A DNA stretch of 35,839 nt, taken from an uncultured Porphyromonadaceae bacterium. GTDB taxonomy: Bacteria; Bacteroidota; Bacteroidia; Bacteroidales; Muribaculaceae. The translations under genes and the position numbers were made by a program. The stretch covers positions 1-35,839 of the forward strand of contig CAMWSN010000006.1 in assembly GCA_947176925.1 (NCBI GenBank), read 5' to 3'. Below are positions 24,047 to 31,786 of the stretch, in pieces; within the stretch, counting starts at the first letter, position 1, and every line of letters begins with the position of its first letter. Below the pieces are notes generated by a model. The model saw only the letters and a program-made list of their open reading frames with translations, ran no database searches and was not told the DNA's origin.

Positions 24047-25306
24047 TTATTTCCCAGTCAGCTTAATGCTCCGCACCGATTTGAAGCGCGAAACGTCAGA
24101 AAGAATTATCTTTTCGCCCGGGTCAAGCCCCTTGATGACTTCAACGTAGTCATAATTGGCTTTGCCGAGGGTGACGAGCCGCTTCTCTGCCTCCGTGCCC
24201 TCGGTGTTGACGACGTAGAGCTCGTATGTACCCGGTCCGGAGGTGTAGTACATCTCGTTGGGGATACGTACGGCATCCGTGATTGTCCCGGACTTGACGT
24301 GAATTTCCGCCCTTGCTCCCGGTTTGAGTTTCACCGAGTCGCCCGTCTCGGGCGCCACGACGAAGGGCAACATGGAACCCTCTGAAAGGGGGCTCAACTC
24401 TGCGATTTTCCCTCCGCAGCTTTGTTTGCCTAAGCGGATGATTACCTCGCTTCCGGCGGCCACTTGCCCGTTGTAGGCGTCAGGCAACTCGCCCTCAATG
24501 ATAAACGTACTCAGGTCGGCAACCACAGCAACTTCATCGTTAACGTTCACGTTTTCGCCTACTTTGTTCGTGATGCGCGTCAGAATTGCCTTGCGCGGCG
24601 AAAGGATGCGCGCGTCCTGATGGACCTGTTCCTGCTCGCCGATGGAGCGCTCGAAGCGCTCTAACTCTGTCTGCTTCATGCGCAGGTTTGCCGCCTGAAA
24701 GTCGCGCTGGTTTTCTAACTCGCGCTTCATCCGTTCCAGTTCCACTTCGGCTGACCGCAGCGACGCCTGAGCGCGCCGTATGTTTTCGCCCGTGCCTGAG
24801 CCGAGACTGTCAAGGTATTGCTCGTTGCGCAGGTCTTGGCGTAGCTGTTCCACTGTCAATTTCTTTGACTCTATGTCCATCTCTCTGTTATGGAGGTCGT
24901 TTTCGTTTTGGATGCGCGCCTGGCGCAGTTCCTCGCGCTTGAAGTCGAGTTGTTCATAGAGGGTCCGGAGCTCCTCGTTGAGTTTATTGAGGTTGAGCAG
25001 CAGGAGCGGTTCGCCGACGTCGACGCTGTCGCCTACGGTCTTGTAAACCTCCACCACCCGTGAGGATATCGGCGAGAGTATCCGTTCCTCAAGAGCCGGT
25101 TTGATAATGCCGGAGCTCGTGATGGTTGATTCTATGGTGCCTACGTCCGCCGTCCCCATTTTAATCTTGCTGACGTCGATGGTGGGGCGCACCATGTTCG
25201 TATAGATGACGATGGCGATAACCACTGCGGTCACGGCGGCGCCTACCTTGGCTATCATGATGAATCGGCGGCGCAATTGTTCCTTTTTGGGTATTTCTTT
25301 GTCCAT
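24047..25306 (-). CDS. HlyD/MacA-like periplasmic adaptor of the ABC exporter
   Basis: This 419-residue adaptor has an N-terminal TM anchor (about 17-37). The first lipoyl half follows (SRVVEVYKTVGDSVDVGEPLL), then a long coiled-coil hairpin (about 98-230), the second lipoyl part (RILSPRKAILTRITNKVGENV) and beta-barrel domains to the C terminus. Unlike the RND adaptor it has no lipobox. It is the first gene of the exporter operon, and its ATG is only 14 bp from a consensus sigma-54 promoter. It should connect the FtsX permeases to the TolC protein at 21848-23335. Confidence 0.93.
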   Translation of the reverse strand: MDKEIPKKEQLRRRFIMIAKVGAAVTAVVIAIVIYTNMVRPTIDVSKIKMGTADVGTIESTITSSGIIKPALEERILSPISSRVVEVYKTVGDSVDVGEPLLLLNLNKLNEELRTLYEQLDFKREELRQARIQNENDLHNREMDIESKKLTVEQLRQDLRNEQYLDSLGSGTGENIRRAQASLRSAEVELERMKRELENQRDFQAANLRMKQTELERFERSIGEQEQVHQDARILSPRKAILTRITNKVGENVNVNDEVAVVADLSTFIIEGELPDAYNGQVAAGSEVIIRLGKQSCGGKIAELSPLSEGSMLPFVVAPETGDSVKLKPGARAEIHVKSGTITDAVRIPNEMYYTSGPGTYELYVVNTEGTEAEKRLVTLGKANYDYVEVIKGLDPGEKIILSDVSRFKSVRSIKLTGK

Positions 25307-25320
25307 GCCCCGCTAAAGGA

Positions 25321-25335
25321 GCAAATATCGTGCCA
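25321..25335 (-). promoter_or_regulatory. Sigma-54 (-24/-12) promoter of the ABC exporter operon
   Basis: The minus strand reads TGGCACGATATTTGC, a perfect TGGCAC-N5-TTGC sigma-54 core. The GC of the -12 element places the start near 25309, about three bases before the adaptor ATG at 25306. The sigma-54 gene and an NtrC-type activator are both in this window, which supports the call. Confidence 0.85.
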
Positions 25336-25379
25336 AAATTGCTAAAACTCTGCTAATCAGGGAAAAGTGTTTGCGTCAG

Positions 25380-25399
25380 AGTGTAACGGATGTTACACT
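25380..25399. promoter_or_regulatory. Palindromic putative enhancer (activator-binding) site
   Basis: AGTGTAAC and GTTACACT form a perfect 8-bp inverted repeat around GGAT. The centre lies about 80 bp upstream of the predicted sigma-54 start, the usual distance for NtrC-family upstream activating sites. It overlaps the stop codon of the glycosyltransferase gene and has no T-run after it, so a terminator is less likely. Confidence 0.6.
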
Positions 25400-26196
25400 T
25401 TTTGTAAACCCCGGTTGATTTCGCGCCGCTTGGGGTCAATGAACCATCCCCATTTATTGAAATAGCGAATCATGTTGACGCAATGAATCCGGAGCATACG
25501 AAGCGACTTATAGCTCGCTGCCCTGTGGGCATGCGTAATCGTGACGTCGGGCCAAAAGAGAGTCTGAAAGCGCTCGTTGACGCGCCTGGTGAGGTCTATA
25601 TCTTCCGGATACATGAAGAATCGCTCGTCAAAAAGCCCTACTTCGCGTAGGGCGTCAAGTCTTAGAAACATGAAACTGCCCTGATGGTAAGCCACGTTGA
25701 ACGGCTTTGTATGGTCCACATGCTCAAGCAGATATCGGCTGTTGCGCCGGCGCATCCATCGCGCCGGAAGGAATCGGCGCCCGAAGACGTCGAGTGGCGT
25801 AGGCAGCATACGCACCACAGCCTGTTCTCTGCCGTCCGGATAGACCGTGCGCGGAATCAGCTGGCCCACTTCCGGGTGAGAGTCCATGAAAGTGACTATT
25901 CGGGCGATGACGTGCGGATCGAAATAGACGTCGGAGTTGATAACGAGGTGATATTCAGTTTTATCCTGCTCCATGGATTGGCGCAGCGCAATGTTATGGG
26001 CCGCTCCGTAGCCAAGGTTTTTCCCCGTGAAAATATATTCCGTGCCGAGTTCCTCACAGTGGGGCAGCAGGGAGTCGGTCGGCGAGTTGTCAACGATGGT
26101 AATAGCGCTAACCCCGGCGGCCTGGAGAGAGCGGATACATTTTGTCAGTTCCTGAATGTCAGTCTGATAGGTGACTATGGAGGCTCGGACTTTCAT
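25393..26196 (-). CDS. GT2-family glycosyltransferase
   Basis: This 267-residue GT-A fold glycosyltransferase resembles rhamnosyltransferase-like (WbbL/RfbF-type) enzymes. The N-terminal strand SIVTYQTD and TIVDNSPTD, the metal-binding region VINSDVYFD and the acceptor-site motif FMYPEDIDLTRRV are visible. No membrane segment is apparent, so it acts at the cytoplasmic face on surface polysaccharide or lipooligosaccharide. Its start overlaps the end of rpoN by 4 bp. The gene's stop lies inside the palindrome that may control the next operon. Sugar specificity is unknown. Confidence 0.88.
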   Translation of the reverse strand: MKVRASIVTYQTDIQELTKCIRSLQAAGVSAITIVDNSPTDSLLPHCEELGTEYIFTGKNLGYGAAHNIALRQSMEQDKTEYHLVINSDVYFDPHVIARIVTFMDSHPEVGQLIPRTVYPDGREQAVVRMLPTPLDVFGRRFLPARWMRRRNSRYLLEHVDHTKPFNVAYHQGSFMFLRLDALREVGLFDERFFMYPEDIDLTRRVNERFQTLFWPDVTITHAHRAASYKSLRMLRIHCVNMIRYFNKWGWFIDPKRREINRGLQKV

Positions 26197-27539
26197 TTCT
26201 TGCGCAGGCGGGCCTCGAGAATCCCGAGGCGGTTACGATATTTTGAGATGGTGCGCCGCGCAACTTTCAGGTTGCGCGCGGCCAAGGCGGCGGAAATGGC
26301 TTCGTCGCTCAGCGGAGCCGAGGGGTCTTCATTTTCAATGATTTCGCGCATGGCGGCAAGGATGGCCGGAGTAGATAGGTCGCCGTCGGCGGCCGCTGCC
26401 TTTCCGCGATGACTGAAAAAGGATTTCAGCGGGTAGACTCCCCATTGGGTCGCGAGCCATTTCCCGGCTATAGCGCGGGAGATAGACGTCAGGTCAATGC
26501 CCGTACGGTCAGCTACCTGGCGGAGTACCATCGGCTTGAGCAGGCTCTCGTCGTCGCCGTTGAGAAAAAATTCCGATTGCATGCTGACTATGGCGCGCCC
26601 GATCTTCATCAGGGTTTCCCGCCGCCGCCGCAGGAGATCGATAAATGTTTGCGCCTCAGAGCGATTCTTACGGATAAATTCTCCGGCATCGCCCGCCGGG
26701 GCGTCAGCCTTGAAGCTCTCCTCTATCTGCAATTCGGGCAGGGAGTTAGGCATGCTGACGGTCAATTGCTGCCCGTCAGTCTCGACTACGAAGGTCGGGA
26801 CTACCGCCGCATCGGCAATAGCACGCACCGGATCGGCTGAAAATTCACTCCCGGGGCGGGGGTTGAGTGACGTTATCAGTTTATTAGCGCCGGCAATATT
26901 TTCCTCGGGAATACCTGATTCGGTGGCAAGTCGCTTGAAATTCCGATTGCCGAAAAGGTCAAACCAATAGCGCACAATCTCTAATGCCTCAGCGAGATAA
27001 GGCTTATCGGCGGGTAGCCGTTTCAACTGAAGCAGGAGGCAATCGCGAAGGTCCTGAGCGCCTATTCCGGCCGGTTCCAGCCCTCGCAGCAGTTCGGAGG
27101 CTGCGCGAATCTGTTCCATTGTCGGCTCAAAAGGGAGCGCCGCGTCAACCGTGATGTCTTCGCGAATTTGCGGAAGGGTGCGGGTCATGTAGCCGTTTGA
27201 GTCCAGGGCGTCAATCATGTAGTCGGCAATCCGGCGCTCAGGCGACTCCGGCAATTCCGACAGCTGACCCCTCAGATGTTCGGCAAGGGTCTCGTCATAC
27301 TCTTTCAGGGGCTGGCGCTCCGCCGCATCGTCGGCGCCGGAACTTCTCGGCGCGTAATAGCGGCGTTCGGAATCATCTTCGGCAGCGGTGACGCGCTCAA
27401 GGGCGGGATTTTCGGCCAATTCAAGGTCTATCTCGTCGGCCATCTCGTCGTCGGTCTGCTCAAGCATCGCCGCAAAACGCAACTGCTGCGGCAGCAGGCG
27501 CTGGCGCAGCAATTGCTCTTGAGTCAGACGGGATTTCAT
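26193..27539 (-). CDS. rpoN: RNA polymerase sigma-54 factor
   Basis: This 448-residue protein is sigma-54. Region I at the N terminus is Gln/Leu-rich (QLLRQRLLPQQLRFAAMLEQ), region II is short and acidic, and a core-binding domain follows. The C-terminal RpoN box reads ARRTISKYRNRLGI, which recognises the -24 element. The start is directly after the asd stop (adjacent bases), so it is cotranscribed with asd. Its presence fits the consensus -24/-12 promoter at 25321-25335 and the NtrC-type activator at 17647-18924. Confidence 0.96.
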   Translation of the reverse strand: MKSRLTQEQLLRQRLLPQQLRFAAMLEQTDDEMADEIDLELAENPALERVTAAEDDSERRYYAPRSSGADDAAERQPLKEYDETLAEHLRGQLSELPESPERRIADYMIDALDSNGYMTRTLPQIREDITVDAALPFEPTMEQIRAASELLRGLEPAGIGAQDLRDCLLLQLKRLPADKPYLAEALEIVRYWFDLFGNRNFKRLATESGIPEENIAGANKLITSLNPRPGSEFSADPVRAIADAAVVPTFVVETDGQQLTVSMPNSLPELQIEESFKADAPAGDAGEFIRKNRSEAQTFIDLLRRRRETLMKIGRAIVSMQSEFFLNGDDESLLKPMVLRQVADRTGIDLTSISRAIAGKWLATQWGVYPLKSFFSHRGKAAAADGDLSTPAILAAMREIIENEDPSAPLSDEAISAALAARNLKVARRTISKYRNRLGILEARLRKK

Positions 27540-28547
27540 TTACTTATTCTTGAGAATATATTGGGCGATTTGCACGGCGTTGAGAGCGGCGCCTTTCTTA
27601 ATTTGGTCACCCACCACCCAGAAGCTCAATCCGCGGGGATTCGCAAGGTCTTGGCGCACGCGGCCTACGTAGACCGGATCCTTGCCCGCAGTAAACAGGG
27701 GCATCGGGTAGACTTTCTCGGCCGGATTATCCATCAGGACCACTCCCTCAGCCTTGGAGAAGGCTTCACGCGCGGTCTCTACACTGATGGGCTCCTCGGT
27801 CTCAATCCAGATAGCCTCGGAGTGGGCGCGCATAACCGGCACGCGGACACACATGGCCGAGACGTCCAGCCCCGGAGCATGCATGATTTTCTTGGTCTCG
27901 TTAAACATCTTCATCTCCTCCTTGGTGTAGCCGTTGTCGGTGAAGACGTCGATATGGGGAATGACGTTGTAGGCCAACTGGAAAGCGAATTTCTCAACCT
28001 TGGGCTCCTCGCCGTTGCTCAGGGCGCGATATTGCTCCACGAGTTCGTCCATGGCCGATGCGCCGGCGCCTGACGCGGCCTGATATGAGGCTACGTGTAC
28101 GCGCTTGATGGGTGAGATGTCATTGAGCGGCTTGAGGGCCACTACCATCTGAATCGTCGTGCAGTTCGGGTTGGCGATGACGCCACGAGGAGCATTGAAA
28201 GCGTCGGCTCCGTTCACTTCCGGCACAACCAGGGGCACGTCTTCATCCATGCGGAAGGCGGAGGAGTTGTCAATCATCAGGGCGCCGTGGGCGGTAATGA
28301 CGTCGGCATATTCGCGGCTCACTCCCGCACCCGCGCTCGTAAACGCGAAGTCGATTCCTTTGAAGTCGTCAGGGTTCTTGGTCAGTTCCTTGACTGTGTA
28401 TTCCTTTCCTTTAAATGTATATTTACGTCCGGCAGAGCGTGAGGAGCCAAAAAGGCGGAGTTCGTCAATGGGGAAGTTTTGTTCGTCAAGCACACGGAGA
28501 AATTCCTGGCCGACGGCGCCTGAAGCGCCAACGATAGCAACGTTCAT
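27540..28547 (-). CDS. asd: Aspartate-semialdehyde dehydrogenase
   Basis: This 335-residue enzyme reduces aspartyl-4-phosphate to aspartate semialdehyde for lysine/diaminopimelate, threonine and methionine synthesis. The NADP-binding GASGAVGQE is at the N terminus. The catalytic cysteine lies in [11 protein letters not shown] (Cys about 130), with the substrate region [16 protein letters not shown], and the length is standard. It is followed without a gap by rpoN and preceded by the Omp28-like gene with an 18-bp AT-rich spacer. All key motifs are intact. Confidence 0.96.
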   Translation of the reverse strand: MNVAIVGASGAVGQEFLRVLDEQNFPIDELRLFGSSRSAGRKYTFKGKEYTVKELTKNPDDFKGIDFAFTSAGAGVSREYADVITAHGALMIDNSSAFRMDEDVPLVVPEVNGADAFNAPRGVIANPNCTTIQMVVALKPLNDISPIKRVHVASYQAASGAGASAMDELVEQYRALSNGEEPKVEKFAFQLAYNVIPHIDVFTDNGYTKEEMKMFNETKKIMHAPGLDVSAMCVRVPVMRAHSEAIWIETEEPISVETAREAFSKAEGVVLMDNPAEKVYPMPLFTAGKDPVYVGRVRQDLANPRGLSFWVVGDQIKKGAALNAVQIAQYILKNK

Positions 28548-28565
28548 TTAATTAGCAATTAGTAA

Positions 28566-30392
28566 TTAATAATTAGCAATTTTTTTGTTTCCTTGAATGT
28601 AGATTTGGCCGCGGCGGGGGGAGCTTATCTTGCGTCCGAGAAGGTCATAGGCCGGGCCGGACGTTTCTGCCGGAGTGGCAACGGGAGCACTGATGGGAAG
28701 GGCGCTGACCGAACTGCTTACGGCGTTTTCAATGCGGCCGGTGGTGCGGTTGATGAGCATGACGGTAACGGAACAGTTATCAACGTCCTGGACCGTGTTG
28801 GTGCGCAATGTGGCCGAGCCTTTGACCGTCTCGCCGGAGGCTACTTCGGTCGGGACTGAGCCGGCCACTCCGTTAAAGAGGTTGATTTGGCGCGCTACGT
28901 CGTTGAAAAGTATCTCTACTTGCTCCGGAAGGGTGTTCCATTCGCCCATTTCCGGTGCGCCTTCCTGTCCGAAGTAATTGGTCTGATAATAGGGACCGAC
29001 GTTGTTTTCCGTCAGGACGTAGGCCAGGCCGTAGTCGCCGTCGTTAAAGCCGAAAGCGAACTCCGTGGAGGTATTGACCGTGATTTTCTTGGCGGCGGCA
29101 TCTACCTCCAGCCCGTCAATGCTGATCGAAGCCATGGCCGGAGTTGCGCGCACGACCGGATACATGGCATTCATGATTTCAAACGTCGGATTGCGTTTGC
29201 CGTAGCGCTCCATGTTGCGGTTGACGATGAGCACCGGGGCACTGGTGCCTACAAAATTTGTCTGGAATAGGTTGTAGGAGACCGTCGACAGGCGGTCGTC
29301 GATATGCACCGCGATGGGGATGAACGTCCCGTCAGGGTGGGCCGCAAGCATCTGGCCGACGCCGACTATCCCCATCGGACAGTAGCCACACCAGAGGCCC
29401 GTGGCGATTTCGGCGACCATGTTGCGGCTGAATCCGGTGCCGGGAGTCATGGCCAGGCAGAGACCGGAGGCGCTGCGTGATGCCTCGGTTGCCGTGTTGG
29501 CTTCTCCGTTGATTTTCGTTATGTCAAGGCTCAGCAGAAGGTTGTTTTGTGCCTCTGCGGGAATCGGCATGTCAAGTTCGAGCACGGCATAGTCGTTATA
29601 AATCAGCGGGTTCTGAAATTCGTAGGTCTTGGTCATGGGCTCGGAGTCCTTGCCGACCTGATAGCTGACGGTCAGTGAGTTGATGTCGTTGCCTGCCTCG
29701 TTGCGCACATAGAAGGTTACGGGTTGCGCGCTGTTGGTCTCCACGAAGTCAGGAATCATGCAGTCAAGCATCGAGGCCTCATTCGCGGGGAAGTTTTTGC
29801 CTTCGATTTTTACGCGAATACATCCGAAGCCAAACACCTGGCTCTGATTGGTCCAGATCATCGGGTCGCCTTCCTGGTCTACGGCACCGACCATTCCGCC
29901 CGGAGTCGTCACGGGGTGGGACCATGAGTCAAACATCATGACGTTGGCCACAGAAGGGTCGCAGTCGGCCATCATGCCGAACCATATCGGCTCCATATCC
30001 TCCGTAATCTCGAGCGGTTCGGGAAGCGCATATTCTTTATAAAGTTTGGGGGCGGTGAGGTCCATCGTGCCTTCGTAGGTCAGGGTGGTCTCGGCGATGC
30101 CGATGCTGTTGAATCCGGAAGCCGTAAAGAGCGTTACGGGATACTCCGTAGCCGTGGAGCCGGCGGCAGCAGCGCCGTTGGCCACGGCGATAGCCGTAAT
30201 CTTGCAGCCCTTGAAATACTGGATGTCTGATTCAGTGAACTGGAAGGCCATGCCCGCCTCTGTCGGGGAGGTGAATTGAAGGGCTGCGGCGGGGGTGGTG
30301 GAGTAGCCGTAGAGAATCGAGCCGTCATAGGTGTCGGCTGCGGCGGCAAGGCTTGCTCCTAAAAGGGTAATAGCAATAAGTAACTTTTTCAT
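28566..30392 (-). CDS. Omp28-related secreted/outer membrane protein with thioredoxin-like motif
   Basis: This 608-residue protein begins with a signal peptide (MKKLLIAITLLGASLAAAAD). The N-terminal half (about 25-310) is beta-rich and unassigned. The middle carries an Omp28-like segment with a thioredoxin-like CGYCP in ATGLWCGYCPMGIVG (about 335-350). Near the C terminus, AYDLLGRKISSPRRGQIYIQ resembles the terminal beta modules of many secreted Bacteroidales proteins. It may therefore be surface-delivered, but I cannot confirm type IX secretion. Its start overlaps the end of tsaB by 4 bp. Its last codons (KKIANY) are encoded in an AT-rich low-complexity stretch. A disulfide-exchange role is speculative. 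Confidence 0.8.
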   Translation of the reverse strand: MKKLLIAITLLGASLAAAADTYDGSILYGYSTTPAAALQFTSPTEAGMAFQFTESDIQYFKGCKITAIAVANGAAAAGSTATEYPVTLFTASGFNSIGIAETTLTYEGTMDLTAPKLYKEYALPEPLEITEDMEPIWFGMMADCDPSVANVMMFDSWSHPVTTPGGMVGAVDQEGDPMIWTNQSQVFGFGCIRVKIEGKNFPANEASMLDCMIPDFVETNSAQPVTFYVRNEAGNDINSLTVSYQVGKDSEPMTKTYEFQNPLIYNDYAVLELDMPIPAEAQNNLLLSLDITKINGEANTATEASRSASGLCLAMTPGTGFSRNMVAEIATGLWCGYCPMGIVGVGQMLAAHPDGTFIPIAVHIDDRLSTVSYNLFQTNFVGTSAPVLIVNRNMERYGKRNPTFEIMNAMYPVVRATPAMASISIDGLEVDAAAKKITVNTSTEFAFGFNDGDYGLAYVLTENNVGPYYQTNYFGQEGAPEMGEWNTLPEQVEILFNDVARQINLFNGVAGSVPTEVASGETVKGSATLRTNTVQDVDNCSVTVMLINRTTGRIENAVSSSVSALPISAPVATPAETSGPAYDLLGRKISSPRRGQIYIQGNKKIANY

Positions 30393-31072
30393 TTCTTGGA
30401 AGTTGATTGGAATTCTTTCAGATATTCGGGAACGCTGTAGGCCACGTCGAGGAACTTTCCTTCGCGATAAGCTTTCTCGCTCAGCGCAAGCATATCGGCC
30501 GCCAAGGGCTGAATCCCCTCGATGAAGATGGCGTTCGGATGATTGATTATGGTCTTGGCCTTTTCGACTCCGTTGCCCATGAAAAGCAGCGGCCCTTGGT
30601 CAAGAAACTCCGCGTAGCTTTCCGGGGTCAGTATCAGCGGCTGAACGGGCATCAGCTCCTTGAGCCACATGTCAAGCACGCAGGTATAGACCTCCATCCT
30701 TCGCGCGTCAATCATCGGCGCAAACCGGCTTTCGAGGTTGATGCCATGATGGTTAAACATAACGTTAGTGGCGAGGATTTGGAGCGTAGGCACTCCTATC
30801 AGGGGCACGTTGAGCGAGTAAGCCAAACCCTTGGCCATGCTCAGGCCGATGCGAAGCCCCGTATAGCTTCCCGGGCCGATGCTGACGGCCACAGCTTCGA
30901 TTTTGCGCTCCTGCTCCTTAGCCGCACCCAAGGCCTGCTCAATGTAACCGCCAAGACGCTCGGCATGATGGCGACCCGTGCGGTCCTCAAAGTTGGCCAA
31001 CACAGCGCAGTCGCCCGTCAGGGCCACCGAACACGCCTCTGTCGACGTCTCTATATTCAAAATATTTGCCAT
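30389..31072 (-). CDS. tsaB: tRNA threonylcarbamoyladenosine biosynthesis protein TsaB
   Basis: This 227-residue protein is TsaB (YeaZ), which with TsaD and TsaE makes the t6A37 modification of ANN-decoding tRNAs. The N-terminal ILNIETSTEACSVAL and the core SIGPGSYTGLRIGLSMAKGLA are diagnostic. I chose the ATG at 31072 because the 34-residue extension to 31174 is encoded by AT-rich repeats and runs through a TATCTTTG promoter box. It is first in a compact unit with the Omp28-like gene, asd, rpoN and the glycosyltransferase. Confidence 0.94.
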   Translation of the reverse strand: MANILNIETSTEACSVALTGDCAVLANFEDRTGRHHAERLGGYIEQALGAAKEQERKIEAVAVSIGPGSYTGLRIGLSMAKGLAYSLNVPLIGVPTLQILATNVMFNHHGINLESRFAPMIDARRMEVYTCVLDMWLKELMPVQPLILTPESYAEFLDQGPLLFMGNGVEKAKTIINHPNAIFIEGIQPLAADMLALSEKAYREGKFLDVAYSVPEYLKEFQSTSKK

Positions 31073-31077
31073 AGCCG

Positions 31078-31085
31078 CAAAGATA
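31078..31085 (-). promoter_or_regulatory. -7 promoter box (TATCTTTG) for the tsaB-asd-rpoN unit
   Basis: TATCTTTG on the minus strand lies five bases before the tsaB ATG, again giving a nearly leaderless message. Upstream, 31086-31130 is filled with A-rich units of the AAAATACAAAATGCAAA type. Confidence 0.6.
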
Positions 31086-31207
31086 GCTAAAAAAATTAAA
31101 AATGCAAAATACAAAATACAAAATGCAAACCCCGCGCACGAAAAATGCATATGAATCTTCTCAAAATCCCCCATCTAATACCCCCTTGTACAACCCTACC
31201 CTTTTTC

Positions 31208-31314
31208 CGGGCTTCGTGGCGAGGGCGCCGCGATGGCGCGATAGCGCCACAATATAGAGCGTTGCAAAGTAGTGGTGATGATGCTCCATCGCGGCGAGGG
31301 CGCCGCGAAGCCCG
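31208..31314. repeat. GC-rich imperfect inverted repeat
   Basis: Two 29-bp arms (31208-31236 and 31286-31314) face each other across about 50 bp. The outer parts (CGGGCTTCG with CGAAGCCCG, and the inner GCCGCGATGG with CCATCGCGGC) are inverted complements except for one outer mismatch. The central GGCGAGGGCGCC block instead occurs in the same orientation in both arms. A second perfect hairpin (TGGCGC-GATA-GCGCCA, 31234-31249) sits next to the left arm. It lies in a GC-rich island within AT-rich low-complexity DNA, in the gap between tsaB and RNA element 3, and contains no recognisable gene. It could be a remnant miniature mobile element or a bidirectional terminator. Confidence 0.6.
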
Positions 31315-31390
31315 ATGAATTTTGATTATTTTTCATTTACTCTGTATTCTGTATTCTGTATTTTGTATTTACATTGTATTTTTCATTTAT

Positions 31391-31421
31391 TTTGTATTTT
31401 CTATTTATTTTCTTACCTTTG
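31391..31421 (+). promoter_or_regulatory. Promoter of RNA element copy 3
   Basis: The -33 TTTG (31391-31394) and -7 TACCTTTG (31414-31421) are separated by 19 bp. The DNA before it (31322-31410) is a low-complexity T-rich tract with repeated TCTGTAT/TTTGTAT units. Confidence 0.65.
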
Positions 31422-31595
31422 CATCGTTGATTTAAACGCGAAGCCCCCAACGGGTCAGCGGGAGGGTCAACAAAAACATAAAATAAGAAAAAGCGTCACT
31501 TTTGCGCTTCGTCTCTTGACGACTCGAAATCTTGCAATTTTTTTGAACAAGTCAAGGACAAAGCAATGGGTTGCGCCACTATGGATATGAACGTC

Positions 31596-31623
31596 CGCGT
31601 CATTCCCGCGAGGGAGTGATGCG
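31596..31623 (+). repeat. 12-bp hairpin with GNRA-type tetraloop inside RNA element 3
   Basis: CGCGTCATTCCC (31596-31607) pairs along its full length with GGGAGTGATGCG (31612-31623), with two G-U pairs, around a GCGA loop. Copies 1 and 2 have no equivalent, so it may be a species-specific helix or an inserted palindromic repeat. Confidence 0.65.
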
Positions 31624-31694
31624 CCTACATTCATATTTTGCGTGGGCTTCGCCATTGCCGTCCTACTTGTTCAGGCAATGCAAGAGCCTCGAGT

Positions 31695-31730
31695 CGTGGG
31701 ATGGCAATGAGTCAGATCCCGCGCTTTTTT
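31695..31730 (+). terminator. Intrinsic terminator of RNA element copy 3
   Basis: CGTGGGAT (31695-31702) pairs with ATCCCGCG (31716-31723) over eight bases including one G-U, followed by CTTTTTT. It is equivalent to the terminators of copies 1 and 2. The downstream ATG is 57 nt further on. Confidence 0.8.
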
Positions 31731-31786
31731 CATATATAAACCAATCAAACGCCAACGAGAGGGTCCCGCGGCACCATATTAAAATT

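Larger units (their letters stand above)
31426..31730 (+). ncRNA. Structured RNA element, copy 3 (divergent)
   Basis: A roughly 305-nt transcript is inferred from its promoter and terminator. Stems equivalent to copies 1 and 2 are AAGCGT/GCGCTT (31491-31496 with 31504-31509), TCTTGAC/GTCAAGG (31514-31520 with 31551-31557, different bases but the same position and similar loop size), GGGCTT/GAGCCT (31644-31649 with 31684-31689) and the terminator. The GCGTGGG box (31640-31646) is kept. It has an extra CATTGCC/GGCAATG hairpin and a 12-bp hairpin with a GCGA tetraloop (31596-31623) where the other copies have diverged central sequence. The first hairpin of copies 1 and 2 is not recognisable. It precedes the membrane protein and BspA genes. 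Confidence 0.65.

Noticed and set aside
31571-31786. Upstream in-frame extension of the membrane protein gene by 72 codons
   Set aside because: It runs through the helices and terminator of RNA element 3, and the ATG at 31787 begins a normal protein after the terminator.
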